From contig JAEPON010000016.1 of the NCBI GenBank assembly GCA_017642895.1, positions 17,970-81,969 of the forward strand: a DNA stretch of 64,000 nucleotides. Reading direction: 5' to 3'. Numbering within the stretch: the stretch's first letter is position 1; every line of letters starts with the position of its first letter. Of this stretch, positions 8,028-17,058 are shown in pieces. Under the pieces are notes generated by a model. That model was given only the letters and a program-made list of their open reading frames with translations, was not told the DNA's origin and ran no database searches. This DNA comes from Roseitalea sp. (GTDB lineage: Bacteria; Pseudomonadota; Alphaproteobacteria; Rhizobiales; Rhizobiaceae). A program made the translations under genes and the position numbers.

Positions 8028-9854
8028 TCAGCGCCGTCCGAACAGCCGTTCTATGTCAGACAGCTTGAGTTCGATGAAGGTCGGCCGGCCATGATTGCAG
8101 GTGCCCGAGCCCGGCGTTCGTTCCATCTGTCTGAGCAACGCATCCATCTCCGCCGGTCGCATCCGTCGCCCGGCGCGCACCGAACCGTGGCAGGCCATGG
8201 TCGAGGCGACCGCTTCGAGCCGGTCGCGCAGCCGGCTGGCCGCCTCGTCGGCGCCGGAAAGCCCATCCGCTTCCAACGTGTCCGAGAGATCGCCGATAAG
8301 ACCGGAGACATCGGTTTCGCCAAGCATGGCGGGCGTGGCGCGCACCGCAACCGCACCCGTGCCGAACGGTTCGATCTCGAGGCCGACGCGGCCCAGCGTC
8401 TCGGCCATCGCGCAAAGGTTGGCGGCCCGTTCGGGGTCGAGATCGACAATCTCCGGCACCAGAAGCATCTGCGCGGGCAGGGGACGGCTGTGCATGGCTT
8501 TCTTGAGTGCCTCGAAAACCAGCCTTTCATGGGCCGCATGCTGGTCGACCAGGACCACGCTGTCGCCGGTCTGCGCCAGTATGTAGGTGTCATGCAGTTG
8601 CGCGCGCGCCGCACCGAGCGGATGGTTCGTGTCCGTCCCGCTGGCCATGTCGGCCGAGGCCGGCGGCGCGCCGGGGGCCGTCTTGAACCGCGCCTGCGCG
8701 GTGTCCGAAAACCCCGCACCGTTCGCCATGTCTGCAAGCGGTGCCTGCCAGCCCGGCACGATCGCCGCCGAACCCGATGACGGGGAACCGTTCGGCGTTG
8801 AGGCCGATGGTGCGGCAAAGGCTGCGGCCAGACGATCGCCGTCGCGCTTCGAGGCGCGAATGCCGGCATCGTGCAAGGCCCGCCGCACGCCGCCAACGAT
8901 CAGGGCCCGCACGAGACCCGGATCGCGGAACCGCACATCGGCCTTGGCCGGATGGACGTTGACATCGACATCGGCCGGATCAATGTCGACGAACAGTACG
9001 GCCGCCGCGTGCCGGCCGCGTTCGAGCATGTCGGAATAGGCGCCGCGCAACGCGCCCAACATCTGCTTGTCGCGCACCGGCCGGCCGTTGACATACACAA
9101 ATTGCTGGTTGGCAGAAGCCCGGTGGAAGGCGGGCAGGCCAACAAGGCCCTGCAGCCCCACGCTCTCCTTTTGGGCATCGACCGGCACGGCATTGTCGAT
9201 GAAGTCCGTCCCGAGAACCTGACCGATGCGCCTGAGCAGACCATCATCGTGCGGCGAGGCGGCCGGATAGTCCAGCATCGACCGGTCCGGCCCCGTCAGC
9301 GTGAAGTGAATGGGAGGAAATGCCATGGCGATGCGCTTGACGATATCAGAGATGGCCGAGTTTTCGGCGCGCTCGCCTTTCAGGAACTTCAGCCGTGCCG
9401 GCGTCGCAAAGAAAAGATCGCGCACCTCGACCAGCGTGCCTCCATTGGCTGGCGCCGGGCGCGGGCCATCGACATGTCCGCCATCAATGGCGATCTCCGC
9501 ACCGGTGTCGGCACCATGTCGCCGCGAGCGGATGCGCATGCGCGCCACCGAGCCGATCGAGGGCAGTGCCTCGCCGCGAAAGCCGAGCGTGGCAATCGCA
9601 TCAAGGCCGTTATCGAGCTTGGACGTGCAATGCCGCGACACGGCCAATTCCAGTTCGCCCGGCGCCATGCCATGGCCGTCATCGACGACGCGCATCAGCG
9701 TCTTGCCGCCGCCCGCGGTCGCGATCTCGATCCGGCGTGCGCCGGCGTCGATGGCGTTTTCGACCAGTTCCTTGATCACCGAGGCAGGCCTTTCGACGAC
9801 CTCGCCGGCGGCGATTTGGTTGACGACCGTCTCGTCAAGGCGGCGGATGCTCAT
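8028..9854 (-). CDS. mutL: DNA mismatch repair protein MutL
   Basis: A 608-residue MutL. The N-terminal GHKL ATPase shows NQIAAGEVVERPASVIKELVENAIDAGA, VDDGHGM and LGFRGEALPSIGSVA. The C-terminal dimerisation domain holds DQHAAHERLVFE, which fits the endonuclease motif DQHA(x)2E(x)4E, together with ACHGSVRAGRRM and CNHGRPT. This suggests a latent nicking activity as in Bacillus and human MutL and unlike E. coli MutL. The ATG at 9854 is preferred to a TTG 6 bp upstream. The linker around residues 330-410 is rich in Ala, Pro and Ser, as is usual. Confidence 0.97.
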   Translation of the reverse strand: MSIRRLDETVVNQIAAGEVVERPASVIKELVENAIDAGARRIEIATAGGGKTLMRVVDDGHGMAPGELELAVSRHCTSKLDNGLDAIATLGFRGEALPSIGSVARMRIRSRRHGADTGAEIAIDGGHVDGPRPAPANGGTLVEVRDLFFATPARLKFLKGERAENSAISDIVKRIAMAFPPIHFTLTGPDRSMLDYPAASPHDDGLLRRIGQVLGTDFIDNAVPVDAQKESVGLQGLVGLPAFHRASANQQFVYVNGRPVRDKQMLGALRGAYSDMLERGRHAAAVLFVDIDPADVDVNVHPAKADVRFRDPGLVRALIVGGVRRALHDAGIRASKRDGDRLAAAFAAPSASTPNGSPSSGSAAIVPGWQAPLADMANGAGFSDTAQARFKTAPGAPPASADMASGTDTNHPLGAARAQLHDTYILAQTGDSVVLVDQHAAHERLVFEALKKAMHSRPLPAQMLLVPEIVDLDPERAANLCAMAETLGRVGLEIEPFGTGAVAVRATPAMLGETDVSGLIGDLSDTLEADGLSGADEAASRLRDRLEAVASTMACHGSVRAGRRMRPAEMDALLRQMERTPGSGTCNHGRPTFIELKLSDIERLFGRR

Positions 9855-9945
9855 CGACACAATATAGGCAATGGCTTGGCGCCGGAGAACCGGTCGCGGC
9901 GAACGCGTGTTTGTTATGAACAGGCGGTTGTGGCCGGTGCCCCGG

Positions 9946-11220
9946 TCAGGCCGAGCGTTTGAGGGGCACGTCGCCCACCGGCGCGGCGCCGGCCTTCAGG
10001 CGGCTCTCATAGTCCGTGCGCATCTGGGCATTGAATGCGCTGAAGCGGCCGCGTCCGCCGCTTTTGGCGTGATACATGGCAAGGTCGGCTGCAAACATCA
10101 ACTGGTCGAAACCGTCGGCGTCGGACGGGCACAGAGCCGTGCCGATACTGGCGCGCGGATCGATGATGATGTCGCCGAAATGCATGGGCTCAGCGATCAG
10201 TGCGGCCACGTGCTCGGCCACCGCACGCACATTCAGGCGGGTCGCGACGCCATCAAGCACGATGACGAACTCATCGCCACCGAAGCGGGCCACGGCATCC
10301 CTGTCCCGCAGCCCGTTGCCGATCCGCGTTGCGATCTCGACCAGGAACGCATCGCCGACCGCATGACCGTAGGTGTCGTTGATGGACTTGAAATCATCCA
10401 TGTCGATATGCATCAGCGCGAAGGGCTGGTTGGCAGCGCCATCCTCGGTGAGGCGGTGCACGTGATCCTCGATCGACTTGCGGTTCAAAAGGCCCGTCAA
10501 CTGGTCGTGCTGGGCCATGAAGGCCATATCGTTTCGTGTGCGGATCAGGTCACCTGTTTTCCGCGCGATATGGCCAAGCAGCGGGCGGAAGATCAAAAGA
10601 GCCTCCAGCGCCAGGACGATCATCATCATCATGAACACCATGCGATGCAGGCGCGAGGTCCTCTCAATGGTGTTTTGCGCCTCCATGGCGACCTGGTCGC
10701 TCAAAAACGCGTACCCTGCCAGGACGGCCGTCGCCGACAGTTGCGGCAGCGGACGGACGTCGCTTTCAGGATCGGCTCCGGCCTCCTCGAGGAAAGCGCG
10801 TGCCTTGACCAGAAGGTCACGGCTGAAGAAGTTCACGTCGTGGGGCGCTTGGGTCATGATCGCCCGAACCGTGTCGCTTGCCTTGTCCCGGTCCAGCTTG
10901 AAGTGCAGCCTGGTGAAGTTGCGCTCGAAATCGTTGACTGCATCGCGCAGGTGACTGAGCGACGAGGCGCGCCGGTAGCGGCTGCGTTCGACCGTCGCGG
11001 TGTTGGTCAGCAAGACGATGCGTTGGGACAGCATCTGCTGTTCGCCCGCGATATGGACCAGTTTGCTGACCGAACGCTGCATCGAAATGGCACTGTCAAC
11101 CAGAAGGAAGGTTCCCATCGCCATCAGCGCGATGACCAGCAGAGCGCTCCAGTAGCTTAGCCGGACGCGACGGATCATGCGATCCGTGGCCTTGTCGCAG
11201 AACTGCTCGGTTGCGCTCAC
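9946..11220 (-). CDS. Membrane-bound diguanylate cyclase with PilJ-like sensor region (GGDEF)
   Basis: A 424-residue protein made from a GTG at 11220, which has a GAGGG ribosome-binding site 4 bp upstream; the frame is open further up but lacks a comparable site. A first membrane helix (YWSALLVIALMAMGTFLLV) precedes an extracytoplasmic region with AGEQQMLSQRIVLL, the motif of type IV pili methyl-accepting transducer N-terminal domains. A second helix (MVFMMMMIVLALEALLIF) leads to a GGDEF domain with an intact RFGGDEF active site and an RDRD inhibitory I-site five residues upstream. It should therefore make cyclic di-GMP and be feedback inhibited. No EAL domain is present. Confidence 0.92.
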   Translation of the reverse strand: MSATEQFCDKATDRMIRRVRLSYWSALLVIALMAMGTFLLVDSAISMQRSVSKLVHIAGEQQMLSQRIVLLTNTATVERSRYRRASSLSHLRDAVNDFERNFTRLHFKLDRDKASDTVRAIMTQAPHDVNFFSRDLLVKARAFLEEAGADPESDVRPLPQLSATAVLAGYAFLSDQVAMEAQNTIERTSRLHRMVFMMMMIVLALEALLIFRPLLGHIARKTGDLIRTRNDMAFMAQHDQLTGLLNRKSIEDHVHRLTEDGAANQPFALMHIDMDDFKSINDTYGHAVGDAFLVEIATRIGNGLRDRDAVARFGGDEFVIVLDGVATRLNVRAVAEHVAALIAEPMHFGDIIIDPRASIGTALCPSDADGFDQLMFAADLAMYHAKSGGRGRFSAFNAQMRTDYESRLKAGAAPVGDVPLKRSA

Positions 11221-11456
11221 TTTGCCCTCACCCGTTAAGGTGCGTGTCAGGCCTCGATATTGCCGCGCGGAAAGAACCAAATGCTTAAACGCCCGCAAAA
11301 GACTGCCGCAGGGTAAACAAAGCGGAAAACGGCGGCTGTCCGTCAACAGGGCGCACACCACCCTCGCATTTGGCAAACAGCTATATTAGATGTTGCAAAT
11401 ATAGCTGCGGCTTCAGCCGCCGTCAGCCACCTCACACCAATCGGGGAAAGCCGACC

Positions 11457-11810
11457 ATGTCGACGACAGATGAAAACGCGCTCTTCAAGACCATCAACGA
11501 CGATTTCGCCGTTGCCGGCCAATTGGGCCCGGAACAGATCCCGATGATCGCCGGGGCCGGCTTCAAGACGCTGATCTGCAACCGGCCCGACGGCGAGGCG
11601 CCCGCCGAACCGCAGTTCGACGCGGTCAGCCAGGCCGCCGGCGCCGCCGGGCTCGAAGCGCGCTACATTCCGGTCTCCAACCAGGTCGGACTGACGCCGG
11701 AAAACGTCGCCGAGATGAAGGCGGCGCTTTCCGAATTGCCGGGGCCGATCCTCGCCTATTGCCGCTCGGGCGCCCGCTCGGCCAAGCTTTACGAGATCGC
11801 CACCAGCTGA
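11457..11810 (+). CDS. TIGR01244/DUF442 family sulfurtransferase-phosphatase-like protein
   Basis: A 117-residue protein with the DUF442 (beta-lactamase hydrolase-like) fold related to cysteine phosphatases and rhodaneses. It shows FAVAGQLGPEQIPMIAGAGFKTLICNRPDGE near the N-terminus and the Cys loop ILAYCRSGARSAKLYE near the C-terminus, where the Cys is the likely nucleophile. Homologues occur alone or fused to the persulfide dioxygenase-like protein Blh in sulfide response. Here it stands alone. The ATG at 11457 follows a GGGGAAAG site; the frame is open to 11370 without a better start. Confidence 0.85.
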   Translation: MSTTDENALFKTINDDFAVAGQLGPEQIPMIAGAGFKTLICNRPDGEAPAEPQFDAVSQAAGAAGLEARYIPVSNQVGLTPENVAEMKAALSELPGPILAYCRSGARSAKLYEIATS

Positions 11811-11815
11811 CGCGT

Positions 11816-12688
11816 TCAGGGCCGGACGAGGGCGATCTCCGCTGTCACGCAGACCGCAGCGAGACCGCGCGCCAGCGTTCCTTCATGCGGCATGCCGGCC
11901 TCATCGACCGCCACGACATCGAGCGCGGCGACCCCGCCGCGCACCGATCCGGCAAAGGTCAGGACTTCCATGCCGACGCTTGGCACGGCGCGATGCCCGC
12001 CGTTCGGGCCGGCAAGAACCGGGATGTTGAGGCTGCCGATCGATGGCGCGATGTCTGCATCGGCGATGCCCGCCGCCCGGCAGGCGGTTTCGACGGCCAT
12101 CGTGATATCCTGATTGGGCCGGACGCGGACGAACAGCGCTTTGGCGCCAGTGTCACGACCGTCCGCTTCGATCTCGAACACCGAATGCAGCGTCTCGGCA
12201 TCGGGCTGCTGGACCAGATCGATGTCGGGCAGGCCGCCCAGTTCGATCGTGACGCCACCTTCGGTGATGCAGTTGGCGGGAAACAGATGCCCGCCCGCGG
12301 GCTGCGCGATTCCGCCTGCCTCGACCATGGCGTGGCAATGAACGAACGGCGCGCCATCAAGCGCACGTCCGAAACTGAACGTGCCCCAAGGCAGATGCCC
12401 GGCGCCGAGATCACGAATGAAGGTGTAGTTGGCCGCCTTGCCATCGCGGGCCGGCCCGCCGGTGGTGAAGCGCGTCGCCGACAGGGCGCAATCTGAAATA
12501 CGGCCGGTGCCGCTCGCAACGCCATGCACGTGGGCAAAGCCCGCGATCACGTCGAGCAGGCTGCGCCCGTCGCCGTCGATCCGCCCTTTCGCCGCGATCA
12601 GGCGTGACGGTGCCCATTCGATCCGCTGCGACGCAACCGGGCCGGGATGGACCATGTGATGCGGCGCAGTTTCCGTCGTGCCGCTCAT
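11816..12688 (-). CDS. PPC/DUF296 domain-containing protein
   Basis: A 290-residue protein. The stretch YTFIRDLGAGHLPWGTFSFG and the later APFVHCHAMVEAGGIAQPAGGHLFPA resemble the PPC/DUF296 domain, which folds as a trimer, binds a metal through His residues in bacteria, and is fused to AT-hooks in plants. A second, weaker half resembling the same fold may follow around residues 160-280. Its ATG overlaps the stop of the acyl-CoA ligase gene by 4 bp, so it is the last gene of a leftward three-gene operon. No enzymatic role is established; the context points to acyl-CoA metabolism. Confidence 0.7.
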   Translation of the reverse strand: MSGTTETAPHHMVHPGPVASQRIEWAPSRLIAAKGRIDGDGRSLLDVIAGFAHVHGVASGTGRISDCALSATRFTTGGPARDGKAANYTFIRDLGAGHLPWGTFSFGRALDGAPFVHCHAMVEAGGIAQPAGGHLFPANCITEGGVTIELGGLPDIDLVQQPDAETLHSVFEIEADGRDTGAKALFVRVRPNQDITMAVETACRAAGIADADIAPSIGSLNIPVLAGPNGGHRAVPSVGMEVLTFAGSVRGGVAALDVVAVDEAGMPHEGTLARGLAAVCVTAEIALVRP

Positions 12689-14277
12689 TGGGCTGCTGCG
12701 ACCGCCGGCACCGCGCCGGTGTCGATGAGCCTGGCCTTCACCGTCTTCTTTTCCACCTTGCCATAGCCGGATTTGGGCAGTTCATCCCAGAAGACGATAT
12801 ATGCCGGTTGCTTGTAACGGGGGACATGCGCGGCGATCCAGGTCCGCAGCGTGGCCTCATCCATCGTCGCGCCGGGTGCGACGACCAGCGCCGCGGCGCC
12901 CACCTCGCCCCATTGGGCATCGGGCACGCCGACGATCGCGGCTTCGGCGATCGCCTCATGTTCGAGCAGCTTCTCCTCGACCTCGCGCGGATGGATGTTC
13001 GAGCCGCCAGAAATGTACATGTCCGACTGCCGGCCGGTGATGTACAGATAGCCGCCCGCGTCCATGTGGCCGACATCGCCGGTGATGAACCAGCCATTGA
13101 CGAAGGCTTGGTCGTTGGCAGCATCATTGTCGTAATAGCCGGCGCAGACCGCCGGGCCGCGCGTTGCGATCACGCCGGTTTCGCCCACGGGCAGCGCGGT
13201 GCCTCCATCGCCCAGGATTGCCAGCTCCATGCCCATGCGCGCAAAGCCGCACGAGCCGACGCGCATCGCGCCATCGTCGGTCGAATGCTCGTCCGCCGGC
13301 AGCCAGGCGATCGCGCCGGTCACCTCGCCCATGCCGAAATACTGCACCAGGACCGGGCCGAGCACCTCGAGGGCCTTTTTCTGGTCGGCGCGATACATCG
13401 GCGCGCCGGCATAGATCAGATGCCGCAGGCTCGATGTGTCGTGTCGGTGCACCGCCTCATGCTCGACCAGCCGTTTGACGATGGTCGGCACGGTGAACAT
13501 GTTGGAGATGCGGTGCTTTTCGATGAGCGCCCAGGCTTCGGCCGGGTCCAGCCCGTCACCGGACATCAAAACGTTGGTGGCACAGCGCGTGACCTGGATG
13601 AACAGATGCAGCCCCGCGCCATGCGAAAGCGGCGCGATGACCAGCGACGCGTCCGCGTGCGACAGACCGGGCATCAGGTCGGCGGCGTGGTTGTTGAAAA
13701 CGAACGCCAACTGGCCGTGGGTCAGAACGGCCATTTTCGGGTTGCCCGTGGTGCCCGAGGTGAAGAAGAACCAGGCCGGATCGTTATAGTCGACCTCGGC
13801 TTCGCGACAGGGGCCGTCATGGGCGTGCGTGGCGACCAGATCGTCGTAACTGCCGCCGATGATGATCTCGCAGTCGCCGGCGAACCCGGCTTCGCGCACC
13901 GCTTCGACATGGTCGGCGAAGCGCGTATCGCCGACAAAAGCCTTCGCGCCGGCCGCAATGCCCATCCGCGCGATTTCGTCGGGCCCGAGGCGGAAGTTGG
14001 TGGGCACGATCACGCCGCCCACCTTCCAAACCGCATACATCGCCTCGGGATAATCGAGTTCATTGGCCGAATGCATCAGCACCCGGTCGCCTTTGCCGAT
14101 GCCCATTTTGGTCAGCGCATGCGCGATGGCGTCGGCACGGGCGTTCATGTCCGCATAGGTGCGCACAATGTCGCCACGGATCATCGCCGGGTGATCGCCA
14201 CGCCGGCCTGCGGCCTGGGTCAGGAAATGGCCGAGATTCATCACCCGGTCGGAACGGCGCGGAAATTCGAAGGTCAT
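12685..14277 (-). CDS. AMP-dependent acyl-CoA synthetase/ligase
   Basis: A 530-residue member of the ANL adenylating superfamily, which activates a carboxylic acid to the acyl-adenylate and then the CoA thioester. The P-loop-like motif FFTSGTTGNPKMAVLTH lies near residue 175. Later come YFGMGEVTG, the hinge TGDVGHMDAGGYLYITGRQSDM and the C-terminal catalytic Lys region LPKSGYGKVEKKTVK. The acid cannot be predicted. It starts 2 bp after the thiolase stop and overlaps the PPC gene, so all three form one operon. Confidence 0.9.
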   Translation of the reverse strand: MTFEFPRRSDRVMNLGHFLTQAAGRRGDHPAMIRGDIVRTYADMNARADAIAHALTKMGIGKGDRVLMHSANELDYPEAMYAVWKVGGVIVPTNFRLGPDEIARMGIAAGAKAFVGDTRFADHVEAVREAGFAGDCEIIIGGSYDDLVATHAHDGPCREAEVDYNDPAWFFFTSGTTGNPKMAVLTHGQLAFVFNNHAADLMPGLSHADASLVIAPLSHGAGLHLFIQVTRCATNVLMSGDGLDPAEAWALIEKHRISNMFTVPTIVKRLVEHEAVHRHDTSSLRHLIYAGAPMYRADQKKALEVLGPVLVQYFGMGEVTGAIAWLPADEHSTDDGAMRVGSCGFARMGMELAILGDGGTALPVGETGVIATRGPAVCAGYYDNDAANDQAFVNGWFITGDVGHMDAGGYLYITGRQSDMYISGGSNIHPREVEEKLLEHEAIAEAAIVGVPDAQWGEVGAAALVVAPGATMDEATLRTWIAAHVPRYKQPAYIVFWDELPKSGYGKVEKKTVKARLIDTGAVPAVAAAQ

Positions 14278-14279
14278 GC

Positions 14280-15446
14280 CTACCTCAGCCGTTCGACGAT
14301 CGAGACATAGTTGGCGACCGCCGTGCCGCCCATGTTGAAGATGCCGGCGGTTTTGGCGTCGGTCACATGCGCGCCGGCCGGCTCGCCGCAGAGCTGCTTG
14401 GCGGCCATCACATGCATGGAAACGCCGGTCGCGCCGACGGGGTGGCCCTTGGCCTTCAACCCGCCTGACGGGTTCACCGGCAGCCGGCCATCGATTGCCG
14501 TTTCGCCCTCGGCGATCACCCGCGCGCCCTGGCCGGGTTCGGCAAGGCCCATCGCCTCATATTCGATCAGTTCGGCGATTGTGAAACAGTCATGGGTTTC
14601 GACAAAGCTCAGATCGTCGAGCGACAGTTTCGAAGCCTCCATCGCTTGCGCCCATGCCTTGCGGGCCCCGTCGAAGGCGATCACCTCACGACGCGAGATC
14701 GGCATGTAGTCGCTGACATGGGCGGTGGCGCGGAAGCCGACCGCGCGCGGTGCGTGCCAGGCTTCGTCCAGATTGGTGATGACCAGCGCCGCCGCGCCAT
14801 CGGAGACCAGAGAGCAGTCCGTGCGCCGCAAGGGCCCGGCGACGATCGGGTTCTTGTCGGAGGTGGTCGCGCAGAACTCGAAGCCGAGATCCTTCTGGAT
14901 ATGGGCCAGCGGGTTGTGCGCGCCATTGGCGTGGTTCTTCGCCGCGATCAGGGCGAGCGCGTCGCGCTGGTCGCCATGGGCCTGGAAATAGAGATCGGCG
15001 ATGCGGCCAAACATGCCGGCAAAGCCGCCCTCCATGTCCGCTTCCTCGGGCACATAGGAGGCCTTGAGCAGGATGTCGCCGACTTCCGCGCCGGAAACGG
15101 CCGTCATCTTTTCAACACCGATGACCAGCGCGGTGCGGATGCGCTTGGCCGCGAGCGCGTCGAGCGCCGCATGGATGGCCGCGCTGCCGGTAGCGCAGGC
15201 GTTTTCAAGCCGCACGGCGGGCACATGGCGCAGTGCGTCGACCCTCAGGGAAGCGAGCGTCGAGGGAAAGCCCTGCGGCGAAAACCCTTCATTGAACGTG
15301 CCGACAAAGACCGCATCGACCTCGCCGGCATCGAGGCCCGCATGGTCGAGCGCCTCTTCGGCCACCCGGCCGATCAGCGTTTCGGTGGTCTCGTCCTCCA
15401 GACGGCCAAAGCGCGTATGCGCCCAGCCGGTGATTGCCGCATCCAT
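14280..15446 (-). CDS. Thiolase family protein (acetyl-CoA acetyltransferase-like)
   Basis: A 388-residue thiolase-fold protein of the SCP2/non-canonical acetyl-CoA acetyltransferase group. The nucleophilic Cys is in ENACATGSAAIHAALDAL near residue 90. The C-terminal part has VNPSGGLKAKGHPVGATGVSM, with the catalytic His in GHPVGATG, and AGIFNMGGTAVANYVSIVER. A strong site (GGGAGGA) precedes the ATG. As first gene of the operon it would cleave or condense the acyl-CoA formed by the ligase encoded next. Substrate is unknown. Confidence 0.9.
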   Translation of the reverse strand: MDAAITGWAHTRFGRLEDETTETLIGRVAEEALDHAGLDAGEVDAVFVGTFNEGFSPQGFPSTLASLRVDALRHVPAVRLENACATGSAAIHAALDALAAKRIRTALVIGVEKMTAVSGAEVGDILLKASYVPEEADMEGGFAGMFGRIADLYFQAHGDQRDALALIAAKNHANGAHNPLAHIQKDLGFEFCATTSDKNPIVAGPLRRTDCSLVSDGAAALVITNLDEAWHAPRAVGFRATAHVSDYMPISRREVIAFDGARKAWAQAMEASKLSLDDLSFVETHDCFTIAELIEYEAMGLAEPGQGARVIAEGETAIDGRLPVNPSGGLKAKGHPVGATGVSMHVMAAKQLCGEPAGAHVTDAKTAGIFNMGGTAVANYVSIVERLR

Positions 15447-15492
15447 GGTCGTTCCTCCCGAACCGTCAGCCTTGCCGGTTTCGGTCCGGCAT

Positions 15493-16965
15493 TCAAGTCC
15501 CGCAGAAGGTTTGGTGCACCACTTGATCCGGTGCCGGCGGCAGGGTCAGCGTGTCGTCGGCCGACCGGTCGGCGAACGGGTCGGCAAGCGCTTCGGTCAG
15601 CGCATGGAAGACCGAGAAATCGCCCGCATAGCCGGCGGCGATCGCCTTTTCGACCTGATGGTTGCGGGCGATGATCGCCGGGTTCGTCGCTTTCATTGCC
15701 GCGATCCGCCCCGCATCGTCCCGCATCTCTTCCGAAAGGCGGTTCCGCCAGGCCGCAAGCCATTGTCCGGCAGCGTCCGGTTCGATCAACTGGCCGAGAA
15801 AGCCGTCATCGGCATCGCCTGCTTTGCGCCCGAGCGCGGACAGGGCGCGGAACGTGTTGGTGAAATCGGCACCGCCGGCGGCCATCAGCTTCAGAAGATC
15901 CTGCGCCAGCGTCATGTCGTCGTCGCGCGGGGCGGCAATGCCGATCTTGGCGGCCATCTCGGCCGCGTAGGCGTCCGCGAACGCGGTGCCGTAACCCTCG
16001 AGAAGGTCCTTGGCGGTCTCGACGGCTTTGTCACCATCATCATCGAGCAGCGGCACGAGCGATTGCGCCAGATTGGCCAAGTTCCAGTGCCCGATCGAGG
16101 GCTGATTGCCATAGGCATAGCGGCCGAACTGGTCGATCGAGCTGAAGACCTTTTGCGGGTCGTATTCGTCGAGGAAGGCGCAGGGGCCGTAGTCGATCGT
16201 CTCACCAGAGAGCGTCATGTTGTCGGTGTTCATCACGCCATGGATGAAACCGAGCGACAGCCAGCGGGCGATCAGCCGCGCCTGCCGCGCAATGACGCCT
16301 TCCAGCATCGCGGCAAAGGGATTGTCCGTCTCGCGCGCCTCCGGATAATGCCGGTCAATCACATGGTCAGCGAGCGCTCGAAGCGCTTCATGGTCCTGCC
16401 GCGCATAGAAATATTGGAATGTGCCGACCCGGATGTGGCTGGCGGCGACGCGAGTCAGAACCCCGCCGGGCAACCGGTCTTCGCGGATGACATGTTCGCC
16501 CGTCGTCACCGCCGCCAGCGCACGGGTGGTCGGCACGCCCAGCGCGGCCATTGCCTCGGAGACGACATATTCGCGCAGGACGGGCCCGAGCGCCGCGCGC
16601 CCGTCGCCGCGCCGCGACCAAGGCGTCGGGCCGGACCCTTTGAGCTGGATGTCACGCCGCGCGCCGTGCACATCGATCACTTCGCCGATCAAAAGCGCGC
16701 GTCCGTCGCCGAGCTGTGGCACCCAATTGCCGAACTGATGGCCCGCATAGGCCATCGAGAGCGGCGCGGCATTGTCCGGAAAGGCGTTGCCGGCCAGCAT
16801 GGCGACGCCGGCGGGCGACGCCAGCCAATCTGCGTCAAGGCCAAGGTCGGCGGCCAGCGGCGCGTTCAGGCGCACCAGTTCCGGTTCGGGCACCGGCGCG
16901 GCCACCTGTCGGGTGTAGAACTGCTCGGGCAGGCGCGCATAGGAATTGTCGAAGTGAATGGTCAT
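15493..16965 (-). CDS. selO: Protein adenylyltransferase SelO (YdiU/UPF0061 family)
   Basis: SelO is a pseudokinase-fold enzyme that transfers AMP from ATP to Ser, Thr or Tyr of target proteins, linked to redox stress. The 490-residue protein has the family start FDNSYARLPEQFYTRQVAAP, the nucleotide-binding LKGSGPTPWSRRGDGRAALG, HIRVGTFQYF, and the catalytic region GFIHGVMNTDNMTLSGETIDYGPCAFLD. The third residue from the end is Cys (FCGT), at the site occupied by selenocysteine in eukaryotes and Cys in E. coli. It is monocistronic by appearance. Confidence 0.95.
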   Translation of the reverse strand: MTIHFDNSYARLPEQFYTRQVAAPVPEPELVRLNAPLAADLGLDADWLASPAGVAMLAGNAFPDNAAPLSMAYAGHQFGNWVPQLGDGRALLIGEVIDVHGARRDIQLKGSGPTPWSRRGDGRAALGPVLREYVVSEAMAALGVPTTRALAAVTTGEHVIREDRLPGGVLTRVAASHIRVGTFQYFYARQDHEALRALADHVIDRHYPEARETDNPFAAMLEGVIARQARLIARWLSLGFIHGVMNTDNMTLSGETIDYGPCAFLDEYDPQKVFSSIDQFGRYAYGNQPSIGHWNLANLAQSLVPLLDDDGDKAVETAKDLLEGYGTAFADAYAAEMAAKIGIAAPRDDDMTLAQDLLKLMAAGGADFTNTFRALSALGRKAGDADDGFLGQLIEPDAAGQWLAAWRNRLSEEMRDDAGRIAAMKATNPAIIARNHQVEKAIAAGYAGDFSVFHALTEALADPFADRSADDTLTLPPAPDQVVHQTFCGT

Positions 16966-17058
16966 GACGATGTGAATATAGGGCCGCAGGCGGCGCGTAC
17001 CAATGCGATCCGATGGTCACGGGATTGACCGCACGGGCAGCATCGATATGGAAGTGCC

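Noticed and set aside
9871..11160. 429-codon plus-strand frame opposite the diguanylate cyclase
   Set aside because: It is rich in Ala, Arg, Gly and His, mirrors the codons of the GGDEF gene and has no protein-family features.
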